Shown: in pieces, positions 45,014 through 52,871 of the stretch
Numbering within the stretch: position 1 is the stretch's first letter
Layout: the number at the start of each line of letters is the position of its first letter
From: Rhizobium sp. WYCCWR10014
GTDB lineage: Bacteria; Pseudomonadota; Alphaproteobacteria; Rhizobiales; Rhizobiaceae
Direction: 5' to 3'
Assembly: GCF_001657485.1 (NCBI RefSeq)
Contig: NZ_LXFU01000051.1
Location: 421,543-485,542, forward strand
Length of the DNA stretch: 64,000 bases
Notes under the pieces: model-generated
What the model saw: only the letters and a program-made list of their open reading frames with translations
The model's database searches: none
Told to the model about the DNA's origin: nothing
Made by a program: the position numbers and the translations under genes

Positions 45014-45868
45014 CTACCCCAGGTTATCCGCCAGAAAACCTCCGAGCGACTTTGCCTCGTTGGACAAAGTTGCCCGACCTTTCACCAGCGCCATCTCAGA
45101 CGCCGGCTGATCGTCGAACCCATCGGCAGGACCGAGCTGCCGGTGTTCGGAAAGCACCGCATCGGATGGCAACAGACTGATCCCGAGGCCCGAAGCGACC
45201 GCTGCCTGCACACCCATCAAGCCTTGGCTCGTATAGGCGATCCTCCAACGGCGACCGCTTTGCTCGATAGCGCGGATGGCCCGATCCCGGTAGATGCATC
45301 CGACGGGAAACACCGCAAGTGGCACGGGGTCGGCCTCCACGGAACGCGTGGCGCATCGTACCCAAACCAGTTTCTCCTTCCAACTGGCAAGACATTGCCC
45401 ATTACCGGGCTCGCGCTTGATCAGCGCGAGGTCGATTTCGCCCGCGTCCAATTGACGTCGAAGCTCTGTGCTCCAGCCGCTGACAGTGTCGAGTCTGATA
45501 TGCGGCGATGCAGCAGAAAATCCCGACAGGAGGTCGATCAGGCGTCGCCCGGCAAAATCCTCCGGCACCCCAAGGCGCACGGTTCGGGGTGCAAAAGGTT
45601 TCCGCATGACTTCAGCGGCTTCCGCTGCGGTCGCAAGTATCCTGCGGGCATAGCTCAGCAGTACTTCGCCGGCCTCAGTCGTCTCGACGGTTCCGGACGA
45701 TTTGTCCCGACGCAGCAGGACAGAACCGATGTTGAGCTCAAGCTTCTTGATCTGCTGGCTCACCGTCGATTGCGTGAGGTGCACCCGCTCGGCGGCCTTG
45801 GTGAAGCCGCCGCAATCGACGACCGCGGCAAAGGTTTTCAGAAGGTCCAGATCGAAGCCGAAGGTCAT
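45014..45868 (-). CDS. LysR-family transcriptional regulator
   Basis: A 284-residue LysR protein. The HTH part reads LDLLKTFAAVVDCGGFTKAAERVHLTQSTVSQQIKKLEL, and the effector domain has VRLGVPEDFAGRRLIDLLSGF. It is divergent from the dehalogenase-aldolase gene pair at 45957-47466, with 88 bases between the start codons. These two genes are therefore its likely targets. Confidence 0.93.
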   Translation of the reverse strand: MTFGFDLDLLKTFAAVVDCGGFTKAAERVHLTQSTVSQQIKKLELNIGSVLLRRDKSSGTVETTEAGEVLLSYARRILATAAEAAEVMRKPFAPRTVRLGVPEDFAGRRLIDLLSGFSAASPHIRLDTVSGWSTELRRQLDAGEIDLALIKREPGNGQCLASWKEKLVWVRCATRSVEADPVPLAVFPVGCIYRDRAIRAIEQSGRRWRIAYTSQGLMGVQAAVASGLGISLLPSDAVLSEHRQLGPADGFDDQPASEMALVKGRATLSNEAKSLGGFLADNLG

Positions 45869-45956
45869 TTGATTCGTCGATTTCCTGTATGGTGATATTT
45901 AATTTTCCAATGATTGATGTGTTTGTCAATGTCGGGCTGAACAAAGGAGACAAGAT

Positions 45957-46658
45957 ATGACATTGCCCGGAGCCAGACCAACATGGTTGACCTTTGATTG
46001 CTACGGAACCCTGATCCAGTGGGACGAAGGGCTGCTAGCGGCGATGGAGAGGATACTGTCCGCAAAAGGTAGCGATATCGATCAGCAAACCTTCATCGCA
46101 GTTTATGACCGACATGAACATGCACTGGAAACGGAGCGTCCTCACCGAACTTTTGCCGACGTCAGCGCCCTTGCCCTGGAAAGGGCGATTGTCGAATTCG
46201 GTCTTCCGTTTGACGCCGCTGATGCCGAAATCCTGACTTCCTCCATCGGCAAGATGCCGCCGTTTCCGGAGGTCGTGGCAACGTTGGAAAGGTTAAAAGC
46301 TGCTCGCTTCCGCCTTGCCATCATCTCGAACACTGACGACGCCATCATCGCCGGAAATGTCGCCCAGCTTGGCAGTTCAATCGACCGCGTCATCACGGCT
46401 GAGCAAGCTGGTGCCTACAAGCCCTCCGGTCAGACCTTCCGTTACGCCTGGAAAAGCCTTGGCATTGGTATGGACGATCTGGTGCACATCTGCGCCAGCC
46501 CGCATCTTGATCTTGCTGCAGCGCGCGAGCTTGGATTTCGCACTGTTTGGGTCGACCGTGGCACAGGCCGCAAACCACTTTCTGATTACCAGCCAGATGC
46601 AAGAGTCCCGACACTCGACAAGGTACCCGCCGTCTTTGCCGCGGCAGGCTGGATGTAA
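45957..46658 (+). CDS. HAD-family haloacid dehalogenase-like hydrolase (type II)
   Basis: A 233-residue HAD hydrolase. It has nucleophile Asp in LTFDCYGTLIQWD, the Ser/Thr motif II ISNTDD, the Lys in AYKPSGQTF, and motif IV ICASPHLDLAAARELG. The length and the cap pattern match the type II 2-haloacid dehalogenase group, but a phosphatase activity is possible. AAGGAG precedes the ATG. It is followed by the class II aldolase gene 17 bases downstream. Confidence 0.88.
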   Translation: MTLPGARPTWLTFDCYGTLIQWDEGLLAAMERILSAKGSDIDQQTFIAVYDRHEHALETERPHRTFADVSALALERAIVEFGLPFDAADAEILTSSIGKMPPFPEVVATLERLKAARFRLAIISNTDDAIIAGNVAQLGSSIDRVITAEQAGAYKPSGQTFRYAWKSLGIGMDDLVHICASPHLDLAAARELGFRTVWVDRGTGRKPLSDYQPDARVPTLDKVPAVFAAAGWM

Positions 46659-46674
46659 TCCGAAGGAGACAGCA

Positions 46675-47466
46675 ATGGCGCATGAACTGAAGATTTCGAA
46701 GACGAACGACAGTCGCCGTCACAACCTTCCGCTGGATAGCGAGGAGATCTGGCAAGCCAGGGTTGACCTTGCTGCTTGCCTTCGCATGGCTGCTCGCCTG
46801 GGTCTTGAAGAGGGAATCTGCAATCATTTCTCGGCCGTTGTGCCTGGGCACCCCGACCTCTTCATCGTCAACCGCCTCGGCTGGGCGTTTCAGGAGGCAA
46901 CCGCTTCATCGCTGCTGATCTGTGATTTCGAGGGCAACATTGTCGTCGGTGATGGCGTTCCTGAAGCAACCGCCTTCTACATTCACGCACGGCTGCACAA
47001 AATGTCGCCGAGGGTGGGGGCTGCCTTTCATACGCACATGCCGAATGCCACGGCGCTCAGTATGGTCGAAGGCGAACCACTGGTTTGGGCCGGGCAGACG
47101 GCGCTTAAGTTCTACGGCCGTGTCGCGGTGGATGAGAACTATAACGGTCTCGCGCTGGACGAAAGTGAGGGCGATCGAATTGCCTCGGTCCTTGTCGAAA
47201 AGGATATCTTGTTCATGAAGAACCATGGAGTCATGGTTTGTGCGCCCAACATCGCCGAGGCTTGGGACGATCTCTACTATCTTGAACGCGCCGCCGAAGT
47301 CCAGTTGAAGGCGATGGGTTCGGGCCGCAGGCTACTGCCAGTTTTACCTGCTGTCGCGGCGGAAGCGGCACGGCAGATGCGGGAAGGGGACCCGGAGAGC
47401 GCCCGGTTGCATCTGGAAAGTATCCGGCGGGTACTCGATCGGCAGGCTCCGGAATACCGAGATTGA
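46675..47466 (+). CDS. class II aldolase/adducin-family protein
   Basis: A 263-residue protein with the class II aldolase fold. Zn ligands are visible in AAFHTHMPNATALS (HxH) and FMKNHGVMV. A Glu of the active site may lie in the EEGICNHFSAVVPG segment. It is in an operon with the HAD gene, which suggests a step that handles a phosphorylated or halogenated sugar acid. AAGGAGA precedes ATG 46675. Confidence 0.88.
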   Translation: MAHELKISKTNDSRRHNLPLDSEEIWQARVDLAACLRMAARLGLEEGICNHFSAVVPGHPDLFIVNRLGWAFQEATASSLLICDFEGNIVVGDGVPEATAFYIHARLHKMSPRVGAAFHTHMPNATALSMVEGEPLVWAGQTALKFYGRVAVDENYNGLALDESEGDRIASVLVEKDILFMKNHGVMVCAPNIAEAWDDLYYLERAAEVQLKAMGSGRRLLPVLPAVAAEAARQMREGDPESARLHLESIRRVLDRQAPEYRD

Positions 47467-47697
47467 GCAGATGGATAGGTGACGGGTTTCGGAACTCGCT
47501 TTTCTCCATTCCACACTTCAGGGCGTGCCTTCGCTGATCAGTCAGTACCGAGGCTGAGGCTTCTCTGGCTGCGTGCTCGATGACCAATCCTCGAGGCAGT
47601 GAGACCATGTGGATCTTCTCTTTGCAGGAGCTTGCCATCAAATGTGAGCACAGACTGGAGTTCATAACGAAGCTACTGCCGTGGATCCGTCGGACGA
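47467..47697. other. non-coding stretch before the HlyD remnant
   Basis: About 230 bases with no recognised gene. Short frames on both strands lack protein-like composition. Confidence 0.4.
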
Positions 47698-47912
47698 GCG
47701 GTTTCAGACTTGACCGTCGATCAACGGACCGGCCAGAGTTATTATCGCCTCAGAGTTTCCATTCCCGTCGCTGAATGGGCCCGTCTTGACGATCTGACGC
47801 CTGTGCCCGGCATGCCAGTGGAAGCCTTCGTTCAGACGGGGAGAGGAAGGCACTCGCCTATCTTACGAAGCCTCTTACCGATCAAGTAGTTCGGGCGTTT
47901 AGAGAGGAATGA
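47698..47912 (+). pseudogene. HlyD-family membrane fusion protein remnant (C-terminal)
   Basis: The frame reads VSDLTVDQRTGQSYYRLRV, then LTPVPGMPVEAFVQTG. After a one-base frameshift near 47838 it continues ERKALAYLTKPLTDQVVRAF with REE before a TGA at 47910. This is the conserved C-terminus of type I secretion HlyD/PrsE adaptors. The rest of the gene and the partner ABC transporter are missing. It is a decayed fragment. Confidence 0.75.
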
Positions 47913-48008
47913 CAGTGGCTTGCGACAATCTGAGCAGGACCCTTAAGGCCAGATTCACGGCAATTTTTGCCTCGCAGGATTCGAGTGCGCTGCTCCGAGG
48001 CGCTGCGT

Positions 48009-48632
48009 CTAGTATGGCGCGTTTTGTATCGTCGCGAAGTTAAATGTGTCAACCATGGTAGCAATGGGGTCTGGGAAATACCGGTAAGTTGCAACGCGCT
48101 TCCCATGCAAAATGTAGTCTTTTGGCTCGACGTCTCCCATCACAATCAGCGAAACCGTCACCCTGGAAGTTCCCAGCATCTTGAGGGCAACGATTCTTTC
48201 CCGTGGGTTCGGGCATTGCTCCCCGACGTCACACAGCCTGCCAATCAATCTCATTTGAGCGAAAGGCTCGAAACCTGCGAAAGATGTACCGCCTATGAAC
48301 TTAACCTTGTCCTTGAAGGCCGACCATTCCGTTCCGGCGGTAATCTTCTCAAACATCGGGACTGCGTTTTTGAAGGTGAAGTCCTTTGCAACGAAAGGCG
48401 CGACCGAAGAGATCAAAAGCGTGACATGCTTTTCGCCAATCCCGCAGTCAATCCACAAATGGTGGTCGTCAGGCGCGCTGGGCTCAATGTCGCGAACTTT
48501 ACATGCGGGGTCGGCAGCCATGCTAGTATTGGCTGGCCCCCTGACAAGCCACATGCCAGCGGATGATCTCTCAGCGGATACAGCCCAAAGCGTCACAATG
48601 AGAATGATTGCAGAAAAAAATCTTGGCATCAA
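48009..48632 (-). CDS. secreted hypothetical protein
   Basis: A 207-residue protein with an N-terminal signal peptide (MMPRFFSAIILIVTLWAVSA, cleavage likely near residue 25). The mature part has Cys residues in DPACK, IDCGIG and RLCDVGEQC that may form disulfides in the periplasm. No domain is recognised. It stands alone between two gene remnants. The AT-rich composition differs from its neighbours, which suggests horizontal origin. Confidence 0.7.
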   Translation of the reverse strand: MMPRFFSAIILIVTLWAVSAERSSAGMWLVRGPANTSMAADPACKVRDIEPSAPDDHHLWIDCGIGEKHVTLLISSVAPFVAKDFTFKNAVPMFEKITAGTEWSAFKDKVKFIGGTSFAGFEPFAQMRLIGRLCDVGEQCPNPRERIVALKMLGTSRVTVSLIVMGDVEPKDYILHGKRVATYRYFPDPIATMVDTFNFATIQNAPY

Positions 48633-48680
48633 ATTATCCTATTCGCGTCCGTTGTGAAGCTGCGATGGTTTTTCTGTTCT

Positions 48681-49248
48681 TCAGCGTGGTCGGCGGGAGT
48701 CAGAGGTGGACTTTCGATAACTGCGCCAAGTTCCCTGCGGCGGCCCGATCAAATTCTGCCAGTCCATTTCCAGGCCTTTCAGTGCCGCCACCGTTGCCAG
48801 GCCGACCGCCTTCGATACCCTGACCGCAACTGCGTTACCGATCTGCTCGGCAGCCTTTTCAAAGCCCTCAACAAAGTGCCAATCAGGGAAGTCCTGTAGC
48901 CGAGCACGCATGCGCAACGGGGACGAATCCCTCGTTCACGGCGTCGGTCGGCGCCGCCTTCGGTACTGGAGCGTAGGTGAACCCTTTTGATCTCCGGCGG
49001 GCGTCCCGAAGGATGTCCTGAGAGCCCTTCAACGACTTCGCAAATCCCACGTATGTGGACAACTCGACGGCCGGGAGATTGCATCTTGCCTTCAGGAACG
49101 CCTTCGCTTCTGCAGGCGGGACGATCCCCATCAGCTTTTCGACCTCCACCGCCATCTGCAGGACGCGGTCGGTCATCTGTTCCTGCAGCTTCAGGATGCG
49201 TGCTCGGGCGTCGGAAAGCGCCTGCGCCTTTGGGTCGGTGGCGGCCAT
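48681..49248 (-). pseudogene. C5 cytosine DNA methyltransferase remnant (internal deletion)
   Basis: The first part (MAATDPKAQALSDARARILK ... FLKARCNLPAVELSTYVGFA) is the N-terminal region of a methyltransferase-like gene. The last part, in a shifted frame, reads RARLQDFPDWHFVEG and EQIGNAVAVRVSKAVG, which is motif IX/X of C5-cytosine DNA methyltransferases. The SAM-binding and PCQ catalytic parts are missing, so an internal deletion has removed the core. A short annotated frame, 48883-49248, is the 5' part only. Confidence 0.7.
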
Positions 49249-49620
49249 AAAGAGTGTCCCCTTTCGGGACCTCCATACGATGTCGGATCTTTCAGGGCCG
49301 GTAAACGTATCGGTAAAATATGAGCGATCTCAAAGTATTCGATCGCTTGCTTCCAACTAACATCGTGGAAAGAAATAACGCCCCAATCAAGCAGAATGGT
49401 TCGCAGCGCGAGCCATCCCCGGCGGCACCAGGTCGAGCAGACGGTGCGCGCTGGATCACGTTCTGCTCAAGCCATTCTATCCCTACGTCAGGCTGTCTCT
49501 AGATCTGAGGTCATCGGCGCCTCCCGCCTTTAAAGGACGGTCGGACAAGAGAGCTCCGCAAGAGCCTGCCGAAGAAGGCCAGAGATCGCTCCCCGGCCTT
49601 CGGATTGTGGATGCCCGTCA
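49249..49620. other. intergenic stretch between methyltransferase remnant and DUF4142 gene
   Basis: About 370 bases without a recognised gene or clear terminator. One 60-codon frame is present but has no ribosome site. Confidence 0.4.
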
Positions 49621-50178
49621 TCAACCGACCTTGGACTTCAGCATGTCGAGATGGTCGATGTGCTCTTTGACCTGGCCTCGGGCCAGCTTCGTCACGCTCA
49701 GATGCTCGCGGTTCTGGCCGACCTTCAGATAGTCCTCCTGGATCGTGAGCAGCTTCTTGTGGCCGTCGAGCTGAGCCGTCACGTAGGCTTTGTCGAAGTC
49801 CTTGCCGGCAGTAGCCTTCAGCTTATCGAGCGACGACTTGCCATCGGCGTCGAGCATGGCTTCAACCTCGGATTCGGTCGGCGGCTTCAGAGCGCCCTCG
49901 GCCTTGCCGTCGGTCTCCATCGACTTCAGGATGTCGGCGATCGTCTCCTGCTCTGCGACTTCCCATTTGGCGAATTCCTTTATCATCGGGCCGGACGCCT
50001 TCTCGACGGCCACGCGGCTGGCCGCAAGCGACAGCGAGCCGACTTTCTTGGTTTCGTCGGCGTGCTTCTTTTCGGCGTCGCCGGGAGCGGCGGCCGTCTG
50101 GGCGAAGGCGGGCATGGAAGGGAATGCCGGGACGGCGGCGGCGAAAGCTGCGGAAGTCAGAAGGGTGCGGCGGTTCAT
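49621..50178 (-). CDS. DUF4142 exported protein
   Basis: A 185-residue protein with a signal peptide (MNRRTLLTSAAFAAAVPAFP, then PAFAQ). The mature part is a DUF4142 helical bundle related to ferritin-like folds, with ASGPMIKEFAKWEVAEQETI and TAQLDGHKKLLTIQEDYLK. It is predicted to be periplasmic. The start is ATG 50178 with GAGGAGA upstream. A GGAAC-N16-GGTT promoter (50232 to 50208, minus strand) precedes it, so it probably belongs to the general stress response. The exact function is unknown. Confidence 0.9.
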   Translation of the reverse strand: MNRRTLLTSAAFAAAVPAFPSMPAFAQTAAAPGDAEKKHADETKKVGSLSLAASRVAVEKASGPMIKEFAKWEVAEQETIADILKSMETDGKAEGALKPPTESEVEAMLDADGKSSLDKLKATAGKDFDKAYVTAQLDGHKKLLTIQEDYLKVGQNREHLSVTKLARGQVKEHIDHLDMLKSKVG

Positions 50179-50207
50179 GATGGTCTCCTCGTTTGAACGC
50201 GACACCG

Positions 50208-50232
50208 AACCTTGCTTAACGCTCAAAGTTCC
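50208..50232 (-). promoter_or_regulatory. EcfG-like promoter for the DUF4142 gene
   Basis: On the minus strand GGAAC (50232-50228) and GGTT (50211-50208) are separated by 16 bases, close to the alphaproteobacterial general stress consensus GGAAC-N16/17-CGTT. Confidence 0.5.
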
Positions 50233-50252
50233 GGCGTGGCAACGAGGAGAAG

Positions 50253-50277
50253 GGAACATCCAAAGACGACGAAGGTT
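50253..50277 (+). promoter_or_regulatory. EcfG-like promoter for the small hydrophilic gene
   Basis: GGAAC (50253-50257) is followed 16 bases later by GGTT (50274-50277), near the EcfG consensus. The start codon of the next gene lies 25 bases downstream. Confidence 0.45.
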
Positions 50278-50301
50278 AGCCTAGCAGAAGGAGTCAGCAT
50301 C

Positions 50302-50496
50302 ATGGGAATGAACAAGCCGAAGGACGGTGCGCCTGGCACCACGGACCAGTCTCCGCGATGGGAAGGTCCCCAGGAAAACACGCCGCGAGGATATCTGCCC
50401 GCCAAGGACGATCCCGACCGTGCGGAAAACGCTAATGGCGAGACCAATGTCGACCCCGAGGTCAAGAAGATCTCGGACGTTGTGAACAGCACCTGA
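50302..50496 (+). CDS. small hydrophilic protein, unknown
   Basis: A 64-residue protein rich in Pro, Asp, Gly and Asn (MGMNKPKDGAPGTTDQSPRW ... GYLPAKDDPDRAENANGETN), likely disordered. The start is ATG 50302 with AGAAGGAG upstream. It resembles small rhizobial stress proteins that lack known domains. It follows an EcfG-like promoter and is close to other stress genes. The function is unknown. Confidence 0.7.
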   Translation: MGMNKPKDGAPGTTDQSPRWEGPQENTPRGYLPAKDDPDRAENANGETNVDPEVKKISDVVNST

Positions 50497-50679
50497 TGGT
50501 CACCGGCATAGTCTGGCCGCGTCAGCGGATACAGGGGCGTTCTGTAGCTCCTGCTTGACGTTCCTTGCCGATGACGCCAATTGGCACGAGCCGCTAACAG
50601 ATTCGCAGCTATTGGGGCCGTTGGCCGGAACCATCGAGAGCACGGCGGATTTCCTCTTACCGAGGCATGGAGCACAAGC

Positions 50680-50862
50680 ATGGACAACGACAAGACGGCC
50701 CAGGAGGCGATCGAGGAGACAGGGAAGAAGCAGGTCGATGGGCAGGGTCTACCGGCTGCCGGTCCACACGCGACTAAGGAACAGACGGACGAAAGCAAGA
50801 CGCCTGGCGCGGGCGCACTTCCCGACCGTGAAGACGAAAGCGTTTCTCCCGGCGGCGGCTGA
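50680..50862 (+). CDS. small hydrophilic protein, unknown
   Basis: A 60-residue protein (MDNDKTAQEAIEETGKKQVD ... SVSPGGG), likely disordered, with a charged N-terminal half. I chose ATG 50680 because the longer frame from 50581 has a different composition. No family is recognised. Its neighbours are stress-related genes. Confidence 0.55.
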   Translation: MDNDKTAQEAIEETGKKQVDGQGLPAAGPHATKEQTDESKTPGAGALPDREDESVSPGGG

Positions 50863-50903
50863 ACGTATCGCGCGATGGCGCCGGTGATCCTCCGGAGCCG
50901 CCG

Positions 50904-51212
50904 CTAGCCTTTCGAAACCCGGATCGCGCCGACATCCTCTAAAATCCCTTGCACGGCTGCGATCTGCCCCGCGGTGATATCGACGGAAACCTCGATGTCG
51001 CCCTCTAACGCGCCGTCGTCGCGAGTTCCTTCGTCATGCGATGCGTCCCCGCCAGAAGCCATCGAACCGGAGGTATTTTCGTCCGTCGCCGACTGTACGA
51101 AGATGTCACGCCTCGAAATGCCTTGCTGTTGCACAAGATGCTCCACCGCGAGGTCGGCGGCTTCACGCGTTGAAAAGCTCGCGCGGATCGTAACGGTGCT
51201 GTCGTCTGCCAT
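50904..51212 (-). CDS. hypothetical protein with ACT/ferredoxin-like alpha-beta pattern
   Basis: A 102-residue protein starting MADDSTVTIRASFSTREAAD. A beta-alpha-beta pattern (AVEHLVQQQGISRRDIFVQ, and DIEVSVDITAGQIAAVQGIL) flanks a low-complexity Ser/Gly/Asp middle. The start is at 51212 with AGGAG upstream. This pattern occurs in small stress-response proteins of rhizobia. I do not assign a function. Confidence 0.65.
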   Translation of the reverse strand: MADDSTVTIRASFSTREAADLAVEHLVQQQGISRRDIFVQSATDENTSGSMASGGDASHDEGTRDDGALEGDIEVSVDITAGQIAAVQGILEDVGAIRVSKG

Positions 51213-51595
51213 GATGGATCTCCTGGGGGCCGATCGAAGCAAAACTCTTGGGGCGCTCCGTTGTTCGAAGCTTCATGTCTTTCTTTCGGCGGGCGACTCG
51301 TCAGGCCGCAGCTCTCGCTCATGGCAAAGACAACGTTTGAGAGGCTGCTTTCGCAACGCTTACGCGGCGTCGCGAAAGCCTGGACTTTCAAAGAGGAGCT
51401 TCAAACGCGCAGTGCCATTTGGGGAGAACTTTTGCGTCGCGATTTCCTGATACCAGGTGAAGCTCCTGTCAACAAAATCCTCCTTTGGAGGGACGTATCT
51501 AGTGCGGCGGGGGGACGGTCCAACCCCATACTTCGGTGGCAGGTTGAAGCTCCTTTTCACAGTCCTACGTGTTGGAGGGTGGAAGGAGTACTTGA
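51213..51595. other. intergenic stretch between two divergent stress genes
   Basis: About 380 bases with several frames but none with a good ribosome site and composition. No EcfG-type promoter was found in it. A ribosome site GGAAGGAG lies just before the next gene. Confidence 0.4.
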
Positions 51596-51835
51596 ATGAA
51601 GACAGAGCCCGACAAGCCGGACTTTAAGACGATGTCCGAAGCCGTGCAGGCTTGGTACCGGTTCTACGAGGTGGATCCGAAAGACGGCCTTTCCGACGTA
51701 CTTTGCCAGGCGGCAATCGACTTCTACCAGGAGGGGCATCGCACTTCCGACGATATCGCGACAGCGCTCATCGGAACTTACGTAGGCATCCACGCCACGC
51801 GAGTGAACGCGCCGACCTCCGCCGCGTTGCACTGA
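51596..51835 (+). CDS. small RVNAP-tail protein, paralogue 2
   Basis: A 79-residue protein of the same unrecognised family as 29297-29533 and 58662-58916. It reads AWYRFYEVDPKD, VLCQAAIDFYQEG, and ALIGTYVGIHATRVNAPTS, ending in His. It has GGAAGGAG before the ATG and is 18 bases before the next gene. It sits in the stress block rather than beside a Ku gene. Confidence 0.75.
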   Translation: MKTEPDKPDFKTMSEAVQAWYRFYEVDPKDGLSDVLCQAAIDFYQEGHRTSDDIATALIGTYVGIHATRVNAPTSAALH

Positions 51836-51853
51836 TCCCAGACGGAGACCGCT

Positions 51854-52306
51854 TTGTTTCAGACAGCCTCCAACCTCAAAATCTTCCGCGAAGCGCTGTC
51901 CGAGCACCTGCAGCTCCCAGAGTATTTCCTGGGAATGCACGCCTTTTTCGACGGCGAGGTCGTGTTCGCCCGCGACGTCGTCCAGGTGAACTTCGATCTG
52001 TCACCGTTTCCCGTTGATTTCGAAAACATGTGGAGCTGGTTCAGGGAGCAGCTTCGTGGCCAGCCCGAGCAGGAGACATTCGCGTACGAGCTCGCATTCG
52101 CAGTCGAGGCGGAAGAGGACCCGGCGATGGAAATGCTGGCGGAGATCACCCGCGGCTCGGGCATTACACTCTGGATGATCGATCTCGCTCATCAGGACAC
52201 GCCCACGGATGGCAAGCGATACGTTATCGTCTCCGCGCCCGACAAAAAGCGCTCGAAGGAATTTCGAGACACTTACCACGGAAAGGATGGCCTTGCGGGG
52301 TCGTGA
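51854..52306 (+). CDS. hypothetical protein
   Basis: A 150-residue protein starting at a TTG with GGAGA upstream (FQTASNLKIFREALSEHLQL). It has a mixed alpha-beta composition with many Phe/Trp and acidic residues (FENMWSWFREQLRGQPEQE). The family is not recognised. It probably shares a transcript with the RVNAP gene upstream and perhaps the receiver protein downstream. Confidence 0.6.
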   Translation: MFQTASNLKIFREALSEHLQLPEYFLGMHAFFDGEVVFARDVVQVNFDLSPFPVDFENMWSWFREQLRGQPEQETFAYELAFAVEAEEDPAMEMLAEITRGSGITLWMIDLAHQDTPTDGKRYVIVSAPDKKRSKEFRDTYHGKDGLAGS

Positions 52307-52418
52307 GGAGGGCGAGACAGTCTCGTTGTCGGCGGAGATGGGGCGTCCCGCCGAGTTTTATTGGAACTGGCTCTGCCCGCAGGGATTAGCTTCACGAGGA
52401 CAACCCAGGAGAAGACTA

Positions 52419-52871
52419 ATGTCATTCAACGTACTGATTGTCGAAGACCAGCCACTGATCGCCTTGAACCTGCAGGATACGGTGGAAGAGCTTGGCCACC
52501 ACACCGTCGGCATCGCGAGCAACATGTATCAGGCGCTCTTGCTTTCCACCGGCGCGGACATCGCGCTCGTTGACGTCAATCTTGAAGATGGGCCAACCGG
52601 GCCGATCACCGGCCGCACCTTGGCGGATACGGACGTTTCGGTCCTGTTCATGACCAGTGATCCCGGCGGAATCCGAGGCGGCGTGCCTGGAGCGCTAGGC
52701 GTCATCCAGAAGCCAGTCCGCGACATCGAGCTTGTCGAGGCAATCCAATTTGCCGAGCGGCGGGCTGGGAATACGGACATACCGCCGCCGAAATGCTTCA
52801 TCGAATTTTCGCCACACGGCGCGTCCGCTTCGGAGCAAACTAAACGGCGCGCCGCTCGGCATCGCCGGTAG
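52419..52871 (+). CDS. single-domain response regulator (receiver)
   Basis: A 150-residue CheY-like receiver protein. It has the acidic pair in VLIVEDQPLIALN, the phospho-acceptor Asp in IALVDVNLED, the Ser/Thr in FMTSD, and the Lys in VIQKPVRD. No output domain is present, so it acts as a phosphorelay or stand-alone regulator. It starts at ATG 52419 with AGGAGAAG upstream. Its 3' end overlaps the convergent GGDEF gene by 32 bases. Histidine kinases are not encoded in the window. Confidence 0.9.
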   Translation: MSFNVLIVEDQPLIALNLQDTVEELGHHTVGIASNMYQALLLSTGADIALVDVNLEDGPTGPITGRTLADTDVSVLFMTSDPGGIRGGVPGALGVIQKPVRDIELVEAIQFAERRAGNTDIPPPKCFIEFSPHGASASEQTKRRAARHRR

